Notes: generated from the sequence alone by a model not told the origin. Shown: positions 8,938 through 20,814, counted from the first letter of the stretch. The stretch: DNA of 64,000 nt from Agapanthus africanus (GCA_030015575.1 CM057344.1:183723044-183787043); one strand, 5' to 3'. Numbers and translations: made by a program.

Positions 8938-10912
8938 TCAGAATTTATCTGTTTCTCATTTGGGAGTTTGTCAAAAAACAGCCCGGAAGATACTGGTTCA
9001 TATTTCCTTAAGCGTATTGCTGCCATTTAATACCTTGGACTCTTCTGCGCAGAAATTTTTGGCGGGAACAAGCACATCGACGGATCTTTAAACGGGCTCC
9101 CGCATCTGAACCGAGGCAACTCGATCGTCAAGTTTGCTAAAAGAGACGACCAAGATGATATAGAGAATGAGTAGAACATTTTATCTCGTTACGTCCAAAG
9201 CCATGGACGAACGGTTAATGAAGTTGCTTTTTGGATCGGGTGGAAATGTGAAATGAGTATCTATCAAATTTCCATACACTAAAACTATCATCTTTTTTTC
9301 TCTCAAGCAACCATCCATCTTTCAAGAGAGGGGCCGGCCTATTTGAAAAGGGGAGAGGTGAGTGTAGGAGGGGGGAGAGTGACCATAAGATCAATGAAGA
9401 GGATGAGTCACATAACACCTTGTATGAACACATTTAATGAAACAATGAATCATAACACTTAGTCATCAAAACCATTAATGCAATAATCAATGCACTAATG
9501 ACTCACAAGCCTAGTCACCATCTAGAAGCTTCCACACCCATCTCAAGAAAAGATAAATCCGTATTTGACCGAATGTTAAATACGGGCGATAGAAAACTGG
9601 AAACTGGCAACTTCCAAAAGTGATCCTGAAACGAATTTCAGGATAACCCCGTATCAGTATAAACATACCCGCATTTGTATTACGACCGAATATAAATGCA
9701 ACCGAGACAAAGATATTATATTTACACAGTATAATACTTGGATCCGGCTTAAACCAAAGCCGACCAGTATTATTTGCCCGAAATATGACACGTGCGAAAA
9801 CGCACGTGTATTTTCCGAACCCTGCCATAAAACCATACGGCCTCTACAACGTTTCGCCCGAACTTGGGAAACTGTCTATGGGGGACTCTAATGACTCATC
9901 AACACACTGGCACTGGGTATAACCACTAGCACGTCAGAGGTACAAGCAGTACGTAACCGTTGCCTATGTATTGATTGGAAGAGAAGCTGACGAGCGAACT
10001 CATCCATAAACCCTACTGAGCCTAATAGTGACAATATACATACGTTCTGGTCCGTTTGTCTAAAGAGTATCGCATATCGAGTCTAGGGGGGTGGATAAAG
10101 TCAGACCCCCTAATAACGCGATAAATCGTGTCGTCATGAAGCCCATCACCACCTGAGAAACTACTGATCCAAATCAGTAATTCTCCACTACCTCGGCCGA
10201 GGATTTCTAGTGATGGCCACCCGTGCACTGTGCGATATCAACCCCCAATACCGGAAGAGACGAATTCCCGACGGTCCGCTCACTGCCTCCATGTGGCTCG
10301 GGACTGTACCCAAAAAATACCTATTTGCACGTCTCCTTTGAGCGTGGTAGGGTAGGAATCAAAACACAGTGGGAACTCACACGAGACAAATGACGATCTC
10401 AGGTCGACAAACTAACCTGTACACATGTCACCAGGGAACTGCTATCTGACGATATGTATAATACCAACTAGCATGTTCCCGGCGAGTCCTGTCCGGTGTA
10501 CTCATAACCCAATGAGCACCTATATACATCTTAGGTGAACCAACTAACACCAATGGATTGTGAGACCGGCCATCGCCCCTCGTCGGGGTCTCGACTGTAT
10601 ACACTAGTCTACTCTGGAGTATCGATGCCCTGTCTCGAAACTCCTACGACTAGGGACACTTCAAGGATGTGCTTATAGACCCCCAGCTCCCACGTATATG
10701 ATCACCATCATACTGCTGGCTGTCAAGCAGAATCCTATGGGCTCTATCAACATGCAATAGCGAACTAAAGCATGTATACGATGATAAAGACAAACCAGAT
10801 AGCATACTATCGTCTCGAGTAAGACTGTCATATCGGTATAGGTCCTGCCTCAATCATTGCAATCGCGTACCTGTGATCCAATAATTGACTTTGAGGGCAC
10901 TATCTCCAACAC
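8938..10912 (-). repeat. Copia-type LTR of element E (probable 5' LTR, minus strand)
   Basis: On minus it starts TGTTGGAGATAGTGCCC at 10912, as the Copia-3 LTR does (47745, 55392). From about 9058 rightwards it resembles the Copia-3 LTR throughout, for example the stretches CGGGCTCCC, GAGGCAACTCG and CACGTCAGAGGTA. The left boundary is uncertain (8938 from the weak primer site; similarity is clear only from about 9058). At 10912/10913 it abuts the middle of the Copia-A 5' LTR, so element E appears to have inserted there. The missing first 0.7 kb of that LTR and the other E LTR would lie beyond Gypsy-1, off the left edge. Confidence 0.65.
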
Positions 10913-12336
10913 ATAAGACCTTGGCCAAGGCAGTTGGGATTTACTGATAGGCTGATCAGTAGTTTTCCGGATTGCTCCTGAGCCGCATCAGCACGAATTA
11001 CCAGGTTACTAGGGTCTGACGTTTACCACCCCCTAGACCCGGTATGCGATACTCTCAGACGAAGAAACTGGACTGTACGGAGATTGCCACAGATAGGCTC
11101 AGTAAAGATCCGGATGAGTTTGCTCGTTGGCCTTCCTTTTCGATAGGTACCCGGGTAGCCGTTACGTACAGCTAGTGCCCCTGACGTGCTTGTGGTTATG
11201 GATTTGTCCAGTAACTCACTGCCGGCGTACTGTCGAGTGTTTAGAGTCCCACACAGAGGGTTTCCCTGGTTCAGGAGAAATGATGTAGTAGCCGTATTGG
11301 ATACGTGCAGGGTTCCGATCGATTGATGTACTTTGTACTCGGACTTTCGATAGGACAGTTAGTAATACTAGCCGGCTCGGGTTTGAGCCGGATAATTAAA
11401 TCAGGTATTGATTTGATTATTTATATATATGTATTTCGCTATGTATATTCTAGTATTACGTTCTTCGTATTATTCTATCTCTTTAGGCATTTGTGTTTTT
11501 ATCCGAATGCAGGTATATATATACAGCAGACTGTAATCCGTATTTTATTACAGATTACCTTCTAGAAGGTGGCCACCTCATTATGCTTTTTCCTTTTATT
11601 TGATAAATGGAAAATGAGGTGTAAAGTGTGAGGCATAGGAGGAATGGCAATAACCATACTTCAATATTTAACAAATGAACTTTTAATTCATTTGGAGTCA
11701 CTATTGAAGTATGGTTGTTGATTGTTTATTGAAAGAATTCATACACAAAACCTTTGTGTTGAATTTCTCTCACTTGGATGCTTCATTATTTTCTTGAGCT
11801 CCATTTTTCTTCATCTCCTCCCTTCTCTTGATTTCCTTCACCTTCATCATCTTCCTCTTTCACTACCCTCTCATGAGTTAAGAAACAAGTGAAGAGGCAA
11901 GATAGAGATAGTAGAATACATAGATCTTCATACTACATCCTAAAAAACTTGGATTAGCATTTCAAGTTCTCTGGTTGCTCCTTTTGTTACTTAGTTAGGA
12001 GCTAGAGCCATGAATCACATCCCTCGGGTGGATCATCTACGACAAAGGAGGACCGGAGAACAAGCTCGATCCCGGAGGACCGATGGAGCCGGAAATGGAG
12101 ATCAAACAAGTTCAAGGTAGCCACTTGGAGCACATGATGAGGAAAGAAGACCGAAAGACTTGGGTCGCTTGGTGAAAATTCTTTCCTTAGAAGATAGCAC
12201 TACTTTAGTTTTGCTAGATAGGTTTATAGAAAGATCCGGGTTAAAAGTTATTCTAGTGCCATGTTCTAATCGTTAGAAAAAAAATTGTTCCTTCTTTGGT
12301 CACGGTAGTTGGCCGGGGCACTAGCGTAACTTTTCA
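10913..12336 (+). repeat. Copia-A 5' LTR, distal two thirds
   Basis: It aligns with the Copia-B 3' LTR from 33331 onward (skipping the solo LTR) over about 1.42 kb. It ends TAACTTTTCA at 12336, directly followed by a primer-binding site. The first roughly 700 bp present in the 29229 and 32627 copies are missing because element E adjoins at 10912. A U3 dyad at 11372-11391 precedes a TATATATAT run at 11422-11430. Confidence 0.8.
11372..11391 (+). promoter_or_regulatory. Conserved U3 dyad (7-6-7) upstream of TATA
   Basis: CCGGCTC-GGGTTT-GAGCCGG lies about 30 bp upstream of a TATA run. The same geometry recurs at 36788-36807 (Copia-B, one arm base changed), 46486-46505 and 54133-54152 (both Copia-3 LTRs, CCGGCTT/AAGCCGG), 9744-9763 (E) and 61467-61486 (Copia-D, CCGGTTT/AAGCCGG). 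Confidence 0.6.
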
Positions 12337-12349
12337 TGGTATCAGAGCC
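12337..12349 (+). other. Copia-A primer-binding site (initiator tRNA-Met)
   Basis: TGGTATCAGAGCC begins immediately after the LTR end. It is the standard complement of the initiator tRNA-Met 3' end used by most plant copia elements. Confidence 0.9.
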
Positions 12350-14766
12350 AGCCCATAAACCCTACACTAGCAAGTTTAAACAATATTAAAACAACGAAAC
12401 CGAAACAACTCCGTAACAATGAAACCAGACTACAGTTTCTGTCGAATTGTTAAAGGCTTCAAAAAAGAATTTTAGCAAGTGTAGAGTGCTCTTTACACTG
12501 TGAGATGAACACTGACAAAAAATGACACGATTCCCACCTTTTTCGGCCGGCCACAACCATCAAAAAACCGAGCTCACCGGTTTTCTTAAGGGGGATTGCG
12601 TCGTATTTTGGCCAGTGTTCTTGTCTCTTGAGGTTTGGGTTTCAGGTGTTGCTAGTTTTTGCCCAAGTTTGATTTTCTGTTGTTTTTCAGTTCGAGGCAA
12701 TTTGGAGTGTTTCGAAGTCATTATATTTGACACCATTTAATAGTTTACAGTACATTCACTTTTATCTGCGACCGTGAATATCATTCGATCAGTACAACTC
12801 GTCTGATTTCTATATATTCTTTTAGACGGGTTTGCGAATGTGACATTCGCATTGATGTTTTATGCTTGTGCTGTGATTGTGGTTGGATAGTCGTGGTAGA
12901 TAGCATGTGGTGCAATGTTAGTGGTACAGTCAAAGATTCATTTGTATATTCATTTTGCGGGGCGAGCATCCGACATGTAGACCGTCGTCTTTGCCGGGTT
13001 GTATATTATTTGTTTGGGGCACGACCGGGTTGAGGTCGATGTCACCATTTGTACATATTATTTTCATTTTCTGTACTAGGATTACCCCGCGGTGGAGTGC
13101 ACGAATAGCCGGGTTGTAGAAGGCAACAAGCCCGCATCTCATGGCGTTGAGATGGAGGGGGCTTCATTCTAGAATTGGTGGGCTATTCGCCGCACTCGTA
13201 GGGGGTATAAGATGACCCACGGAGGGGCGTCCAAGTTATCGGATTCTGTGAAGTTCTGGGTGGCCCATTCACTTTGTTGAATGGGGTTGCCTCACTTCTG
13301 AGATTGGCGGGTAACTTGCCGCGCTCGTAGGGGTCCAGGTTTTTATTGCACAGGCTATCCACACGACCGAGAACGTTGGGTTTTATTTGCAGCTCAAATG
13401 AAACCCGGGGCTCTAAGATTATCCACCTTTCTGTATTGTTAGCTGAGATTCTGTGATGTTGCTTATTATCATGCCTGGGACGAATGTTATATATATTTAT
13501 ATATATACTAGTAGATATTATATATGTTTTGCACCTGCGCCAGTCTAGTCCCCGCTTTGTCGTTAGTTAAGTAACCTAACGGGTGATGACGGGGCCCCGT
13601 GGCGAATGCGGATGACATATACGTACATCGTATTTTCGTTCTTTTCTGGTGTGATAGGATTAAACTGATGGGACATCATTAATTTTGATTAATGCAAGAT
13701 AATAAACCTAAAAGATGTTGTTGGAACAAATTTTGAAAAACTATAGCTATATTCTTTCGCTTTGCATAGTGGTATTCAATCATGAATATCCAGCATCTCA
13801 TTTCAGGAGGCAAGAGCCAAGATCCCTTCGCGGGGAGTGACCTCTTGAGCAAAAGTCTATACTGTAGATTACTCGGTTTTTTCAAAACCACAAGTTTTCA
13901 AAAGCGGAGCCTAAACCATTCTTTTTCAAAACTACTCAGGTTCCTTCAACGATATCAAGTTCATTACGTTAACGGGTTTTTTCGCCAAAAACCCAGCCGC
14001 AGCCCTCCGTCATTTCGGATAAAAACACATAGTATTCATGCGGTGTTTGTTGGACAAAGTCAAGGTATCGTGTATGGAAGCTGTATGTTTCTTATCCGTA
14101 GCATAGATAAATGCATTGGTTTAGGACAGTCGTGCCATCTTGTTGGCCAAAGTCAAGAGTGTGTGCGGGTGGGTCTAAATCAATCAGGACAATGACGGGT
14201 AGAACTTGACTTGCGCGTTATGATTTGTTGGCCAAAGTCAAGGTCATAAGCGCTTGGGGCAAAAACCACATCGGGAGTTTCAAACATACAGGAAACTTGC
14301 TGATTTAGCATACCTTTTAGAGTGTGGTGACTAGAGTAGATTCCATCTAGTGCATCTCACAATGATAGTTGGATCCCGATCCTACTGATAAATAGGATTA
14401 ATTTTGGGAGATTTTTCTCACTTAACAATCAATCTTATAAACCAAGTAGGTGTCTAGAACAGTGTTAGTGGGGATACGCCTCCTGGGAAAAGAGATTATG
14501 TAATTAAGGAACTTCGCGAAAGCGTTGGAAAACCTCCCTCGAAGTACCGACACTAGCCTGACCGAAGGGTTATGCAAGTATTGTGACGTGCGATTAATCC
14601 CAACTAATTCTTCTTTTAAGGTTTGAAGAAGAATTCGAGAAAACAGTGGGAGCCATCCCGGTTAGATAAACTAATAACCAGTCTAATCTTGCAAGAGCGC
14701 ACGCTGAGTGTTTCTTTTCTCTCTTTCCGGGTAGCAACCATTTCACGCCCTAATTAAGATAATGAA
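12350..14766 (+). other. Copia-A long non-coding leader (no gag)
   Basis: About 2.4 kb separate the primer site from the pol frame. No gag domain or CCHC knuckle is visible in any frame. The only sizeable frame (13782-14195) has no recognisable domain. Landmarks shared with Copia-3 and Copia-D are two copies of a GGCGGGT...CTCGTAGGGG block (near 13172 and 13300), a hairpin at 13561-13581, the motif TTGGCCAAAGTCAAG three times (14051, 14143, 14228) and a polypyrimidine tract ending in AG at 14711-14734. A small AAAACCG/CGGTTTT stem lies at 12564-12584. Confidence 0.65.
13561..13581 (+). other. Conserved leader hairpin
   Basis: CGTTAG, a 9-nt loop, CTAACG. The Copia-D counterpart (56088-56110) is CCGTAAG/CTTACGG with the same TTAAGTAAC loop. 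The Copia-3 counterpart on minus (51894-51914) is CGTTAG/CTAACG with a 9-nt loop. Position 4 of the stem changes T-A to A-T in D with pairing kept. Confidence 0.55.
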
Positions 14767-17733
14767 ATGTATTGCTTGACTGAATCGAATTCTTATTCGG
14801 GGCTGGGTAATGTCGGTTCGGCTCTAACTTATGACAACAGTCATAAATATGAGCAAAGAAAAGAGGATTGTTTGAATTCCCCGATGACCCTATCGAAGAA
14901 GAAACATACTATTGTGTCTTCTTCAGGTGTTCTTGTTATTGAGAACTGTTTTTCGGTCAGTCCTACCTCCTGGGAACTCGATGCCGGATCGGGATCTCAT
15001 ATCTGTAATTTATTATGGGGGCTGAGAAAAAGTAGGATAGTTGGACCAGGTGATATGTCCCTCAGAGTAGGGAATGGAGCACAAGTTGATGCTTCTGCCG
15101 TCGGTGAATATCACCTAGCAATGCCAAATGGAAATACTATGATTTTGAACAATTGCTACTATGTACCTTCTGTGGTTTGCAACATCATATCAGTTTCTTT
15201 ACTTGATAAATATGGATATAAGTTCGTTCTTGATAGAAATATCATGAACATTTATCTTAATCAGGTATTGGTTGCAGACGGTACACTGTGTAATGGTATC
15301 TATGTTCTTAATCAAAACATAGTTCTCAGAATACAAAACGCACGCAAGAGGAAGATTTCAGAAATGAACGAATCTTACTTGTGGCATTGTAGACTTAGTC
15401 ATATCGGAGAGAAAAGACCGAGTAGGTTACATAAAAATGGATATTTAAACACGTTCGAGTTTTCATCTTATGAAACTTGTCAGTCCTGTCTCAAAGGAAA
15501 GATGACCAAATCTCCGTTTACCGGACACGGAGAAAGAGCGGGAGAGCTCTTGGGACTCATACACAGTGATGTATGTGGTCCAATGTCTATACATGCACAG
15601 GGTGGGTTTTCGTACTTCATCACATTCACTGACGATCTCTCTAGGTTCGGATATGTGTATCTGATGAAAAACAAATCTGAAACTTTTGAGAAATTCAAAG
15701 AATTTAGAAGCGAAGTAGAGAACCAGATTGGCAAAAGTATCAAGATCCTCCCATCTGATAGAGGGCGAGAGTACTTAAGTACGGAATTCCGGGACTTTCT
15801 AAAAGAGAATGGCATTCTCCCTCAGCTTACTCCTCCGTATACACCACAGCACAATGGCGTGTCGGAGCGAAGGAACCGTACCCTATTGGATATGGTTCGC
15901 TCCATGATGAGTAATGCCGAATTACCTCTTTCTTTCTGGGGGTTTTCCCTTGAATCGGCTGCATTCATATTGAATAGAGCACCGTCCAAATCAGTGCCTA
16001 CCACCCCATATGAAATATGGACTGGGAAGAGACCATGTCTTGATTACATTAAGATATGGGGGCGTCCTGCTTTTGATAAAAAGCAGAATCCAGATAAATT
16101 CGAGGCAAGGTCTGTATTGTGCAAGTTTGTGGGATACCCTAAGCATTCCAAGGGGTATTTGTTCTACCACACTGAGAAACAGAAGGTGTTAGTATCTCGC
16201 CACGCTACCTTTTTAGAAAGGGCATTTCTTGCAAAAGAAATTAGTGGGAGTACGGTGGAACTAGAAGAAATTCAGGAACCACAAACTGTAGCAGAAGATT
16301 TGGTAGAACCCTTAGATTCAGTAATACCCGACGAATCTCAGCCACTCCGCAGATCTAGTAGGATTTCTCATCCGCCCGAGAGATACTACGGTTTTCTCAT
16401 AGACGGGGATCGAGAGGATTGCATCTTGGAAGAAGATGATCCTACTAGTTTCAGGCAGGCCAATATCAGTAAGGACTCTGATAAGTGGCTGGATGCTATG
16501 CGATCTGAAATGGAGTCCATGTATGCCAATAAAGTGTGGACCGTGGAAGTTGCTTCACCTGGAGTAAAACCCGTTGGATGCAAATGGATCTACAAGAAGA
16601 AGTTTGGTGTAGATGGGCAGGTGGAAATCTATAAGGATAGACTTGTTGCAAAAGGTTTTTGTCAAAGACCAGGAGTGGACTATGACGAAACCTTTTCTCC
16701 AGTGGCTATGCTCAAATCTATTCGGATCCTACTTGCCATTACTGCCTTCCATGACTATGAGATCTGGTAGATGGACGTAAAAACGGCTTTTCTGAACGGA
16801 AGTTTAGAAGAGTGCGTTTATATGGATTAGCCGGAAGGTTTCGTAGACAGTGGGAGCAGCGGGAAGGTATGCAAGTTGCTTAAATCTATTTATGGATTGA
16901 AGTAGGCATCGCGGAGCTGGAACATCTATTTTGATGAAACGGTCAAGGAATTTGACTTCATCAAGAACGAGGATAAGTCTTGTATTTATAAGAAGATTGT
17001 AGAACGAACTGTCGTATTTCTAGTCTTGTACGTGGACGACATTCTTTTGAAAGGAAATGACATTCCTATGCTACAATCGGTCAAATTATTCTTGTCACAA
17101 AGGTTCTCCATGAAGGACCTGGTTGATGCCTCATACATTCTGGGGATCAAGATCTACAGAGATAGATCTAAGAGATTACTGGGACTTTCACAGTCCAGGT
17201 ATATAGAGACCGTACTAAAGAGATTTAGTATGGAAGATTCCAAGTACGGTAACATACCCGCATTGCACGGAATCACCCTCTCCAAGAAGATGTCTCCTAA
17301 GACTGACGAGAAGAGGGTTCGCATGAGCACTATACACTACGCTTCAGCGGTAGGATCTATAATGTATGCGATGCTATGTACAAGGCCAGATGTAGCTTAT
17401 GCGCTAAGCGTGGTGAGCCGGTATCAGTCGAACCCGGGTGAGGACCACTGGACAGCAGTAAAGAAGATTCTCAAATAGCTGAGAAGGACTAAGGAGATGT
17501 TCTTGGTTTACGGTAATTGAGACCTAAAGGTCGAGTCCTTTACCGATTCAAGCTTCCAGAGTGATAAGGATGACAGCAAGTCTATCTCGGGTTTTGTATT
17601 TACCCTCAACGGAGGGGCGGTGTGTTGGAAGAGCTCCAAACAGGATACCGTTGCAGACTCGACGATGGAGGCTGAATACATTGCTGCAAGCGATATCGCA
17701 AAAGAGGATGTCTGGATGAAGAAGTTCATTAAT
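14767..17733 (+). pseudogene. pol: Copia-A pol: protease, integrase, RT and start of RNase H, five nonsense codons
   Basis: This is a copia polyprotein lacking gag. From the ATG at 14767: protease motif LDAGSGSHIC (residues 71-80, Ala in place of the usual Thr/Ser), GAG-pre-integrase zinc site (H207, H212, C238, C241), integrase catalytic D268, D331 and E367, then RT from about residue 575 and the YVDD box at 17029-17040. The frame is unbroken by indels but has TAG at 16768, 16828 and 16903, TAG at 17476 and TGA at 17518. The first three fall where a CAG glutamine is expected. RNase H begins after 17520 (SFTDSSFQSDKDDSKS) and is cut at 17733 by Gypsy-2. It continues at 28890. The ATG at 14767 is simply the first in frame; a true start is unknown without gag. 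Confidence 0.9.
17729..17733. repeat. Target-site duplication of Gypsy-2, left copy (TTAAT)
   Basis: TTAAT precedes the left LTR and recurs at 28885-28889 after the right LTR. Removing the element and one copy regenerates the uninterrupted sequence seen in Copia-B at 32280-32292. Confidence 0.95.
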
Positions 17734-20700
17734 TGTCACGACCCGAAAGTACGGAACGTGACTGGCACTTAGATTACGAGACGTCTAAAGGCGTACCGTA
17801 ACCTAAGTCAGCCAAAGCCCAGAAATCTAACCGAAAATCAAAAGAGAGTGAAGGAAAACCTTAAATGAAAACGGTTTTGAAATCAATTAAGTTGCATAGA
17901 ATCCAAAAAAAGAACATCAAAAATTCCCGAAAATTTCGGCAGAGTCTCCCCTGTATTTTCTATCCCCCAAAATGGGTACAACAAGATAATAAACCTGTAA
18001 TTATAAAAATGGCATCCCCAAGCGGGAGCTAGCTCTTCGCCCAAGGCGGATCACAACCACATGCAATATAATAGTAATATCAAGAAAAAGAGCATAAAAG
18101 AGATGCAAATACCAGAAAACACACGTCGGCTCAAGTGAGCTCGACCCAAAAGAAACCACAAATATACAAATCTCTCAGTCTCATCACTAGGTCGCATATA
18201 CAATACAAGTGGTAGATGGAGAATACTAGATACAATGATAAAGCAAAAAGAAATAAAGTATACTCGCAACCCACCTACGGGCGATGTCGCGAGTCTGCGC
18301 AAAAGGAACTGATGACAAGATAGCTCGCCGCTACAAGACTGACGGGTCCGACCTGCAAGACACTGTGGCACAACGGGGGTGAGTTGCCAGCTCGTGAGTA
18401 AATATAACATCTAGTAAGGCAATCGTAAGAATGCACGCAATGCGGAACAACATGTATGTCCATATGTGATATAATAACTCTAGTATGCATGCATATGTAT
18501 GCAATACCTTTCCTAACTCTTTAAGTGTTTTAAATGTTAAGGTTACTGCATTCTTAACTTTTAGAAAACGAATGTCTGTATAATAGCCAAATATCATCAA
18601 GAAATCCTCAGAAAACCCGTGTCAAGCATCGACACCAAATAGGAATCATATCTGTCTCAATGTCGGGCTCCGTCAGTCCGGATCGGCCCATATCATAAAT
18701 CTCACGACAACGGTCGGTATCCTCCGGATATCCGCCGCGCCAGACATCACCGGTAGGTAGTCTTCCCCTGCCAGGCTCATCGTCTACAACTCGATCTTCT
18801 TGCCCCGGGGTACCATACCGGGCCCACCATGTACCCGAGACGGTTCATCCACTCCTCGAATCGGGTCTCGAAATCCAACAGAAAACATGAAAACTCATGG
18901 TGGACGACACAGACATCACGAGAAAACCGCAACTTTGTTTTGAAAATGATAAATCTAAGGTTTTGTTGAATTCTTGCGGTTTTCCCCAAAAATCCAGAAA
19001 TCACAGAAAAACTGAAATCATCAAGAAAATCATAGTGTCCACATGTTATATATAATAAATGTCTATGATATCAATGTATGTGATGTGAGTTTTAGTAGCA
19101 ATCTATATAAATATGATGATAATGCATGGTATATGCATGCTATGCAACTTCATATATCATGTTTGAATGCAAATAGCGATATTAAGTTAAACAGGTTTTC
19201 TAGTGTACGTGGCATGGCAATTACCAAAGGCGTGTGTGTCACATGAATAGTGCGCGTGCAATCGATGCCAATGGTAAGGTGTTCGTGTCCTACGAAATGA
19301 TATCGCGTATGTATATATGAACGTCATATGAATGTCCATGCAATCTAGTATAGGGTTAGCTGTGAGGGTATGCCATGTATATAAATGGATAAGCTAGCTA
19401 ACAATATAATTAATGCATAAAGTAGGGTAATCCTAACTAGGGGGGCGCCTCGCGCCATCCAGACGATTCCCCCGTAGATGAATATATCTACTCACCAGAA
19501 ATCCCCGCTAATCTGATCCGGCCACCGCTTTGCCTTTTCGCGCCGTATCCGAAGTTTCCCCGACCGATCCTAAATTTGCACAACACCAAGTATAAGATTA
19601 CAACACCTAAAACGATGCAAGTCACATTATACAAATATCGACGCTCACAAATTAAACATAGCATGCACTCGGTGCGCGGAAAAACGCACGAAAATCGCTA
19701 ATTTTTAGCTAAAATCGTCATTTCGGGGAAATCGACAAAACTACAACCCGACTAGACGAAACCCCACGTTCGCGCACTCTAATAATCCTATACGAAGCTA
19801 ATAATATCGCTAACCTAGCGCAATTTGAACGCATACTATTTTTCGTAAAAATCTAGTAAGCGATTTTCAAACCAAATCGATACAAACGTTGAAATTTGTC
19901 GTTTTAGCGAGCATACCAATACACAATTAACCACTCTAATCACCTAGATAACCATCCCTAACATAATCCCACCATTATGCTACAAACCCTAATTTCTAAA
20001 ATCAAAACCTTCTCTTGAATTTTCAAAAACCAACCATTACAATGAAATTAACACTTTAAAATACTAATTTAGCTTATTTAAACTACAAATTTAACAACTA
20101 GTTTAGGATTTATACCTTACAAGTGAACCCTAACTTGCACTTGACCTTGAAAGATGCCTCCTTTTACCTTATTTTGAAGCAAATTAGGGTTGGAAAGTGG
20201 TGGAATAGGATTATGGTTTGAATTTGTGAAGAAATGTGTTGATTTCGGTGGATTTTGATGATTTTTTTTCATGATTTTAGAAGCAAGAAAGAGAGAGGGA
20301 AATGGGGTTTGCTCAGGTTGAGCTCGACCTGAGGTAGAGGAGGGAGGTTGTGGGAGTTTTGAAGAAGTTTCTAGGTCAAACAAATATCATATGATATCAT
20401 TTAATGCTTTTCATTTCAACTTTTTCCAAAAAAACCCCTTTTTCATCATTTTTTTCATAATTTTCCCACCATAAAACCAAAAGTTTGCAAGACATGATAT
20501 AATTTTATTAACACCATATTTTAGCTTATAAAGACTCCTAATTAAGAAATTTACCTAATTAAATTTGTATTTATCCCTAATTAAATGTATTTAAAAAGGC
20601 TTAAAATAATAAAAAAATTAATTAATTACGAAAAAAATTTATTTAACTAGAAAATTATAAGTGACATTTTAGTGACAAAATTATAGTAATATCTTACCTA

Positions 20701-20814
20701 AATTTTGTATAATTAGGTCTACAATGAAAAATATCAATTTTGACTTTTTACGGAAAAAGCCGAAAAATTGGCCGATTACCGAAAAACTGCCTAAACGATT
20801 TTCGAAGGGTTACA
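17734..20814 (-). repeat. Gypsy-2 3' LTR
   Basis: It runs TGTCACGACCC to ...AAGGGTTACA on plus. The right edge touches the polypurine tract, so this is the 3' LTR. It is 3081 bp, the same length as its partner. Small frames inside (such as 18051-18410 and 20117-20383) recur unchanged in the other LTR and are not genes. Confidence 0.95.

Noticed and set aside
13782-14195. A 137-codon frame in the Copia-A leader as candidate gag
   Set aside because: No gag motif or CCHC knuckle. It spans DNA repeats conserved as nucleotides, and the Copia-3 and D counterparts do not keep the frame.
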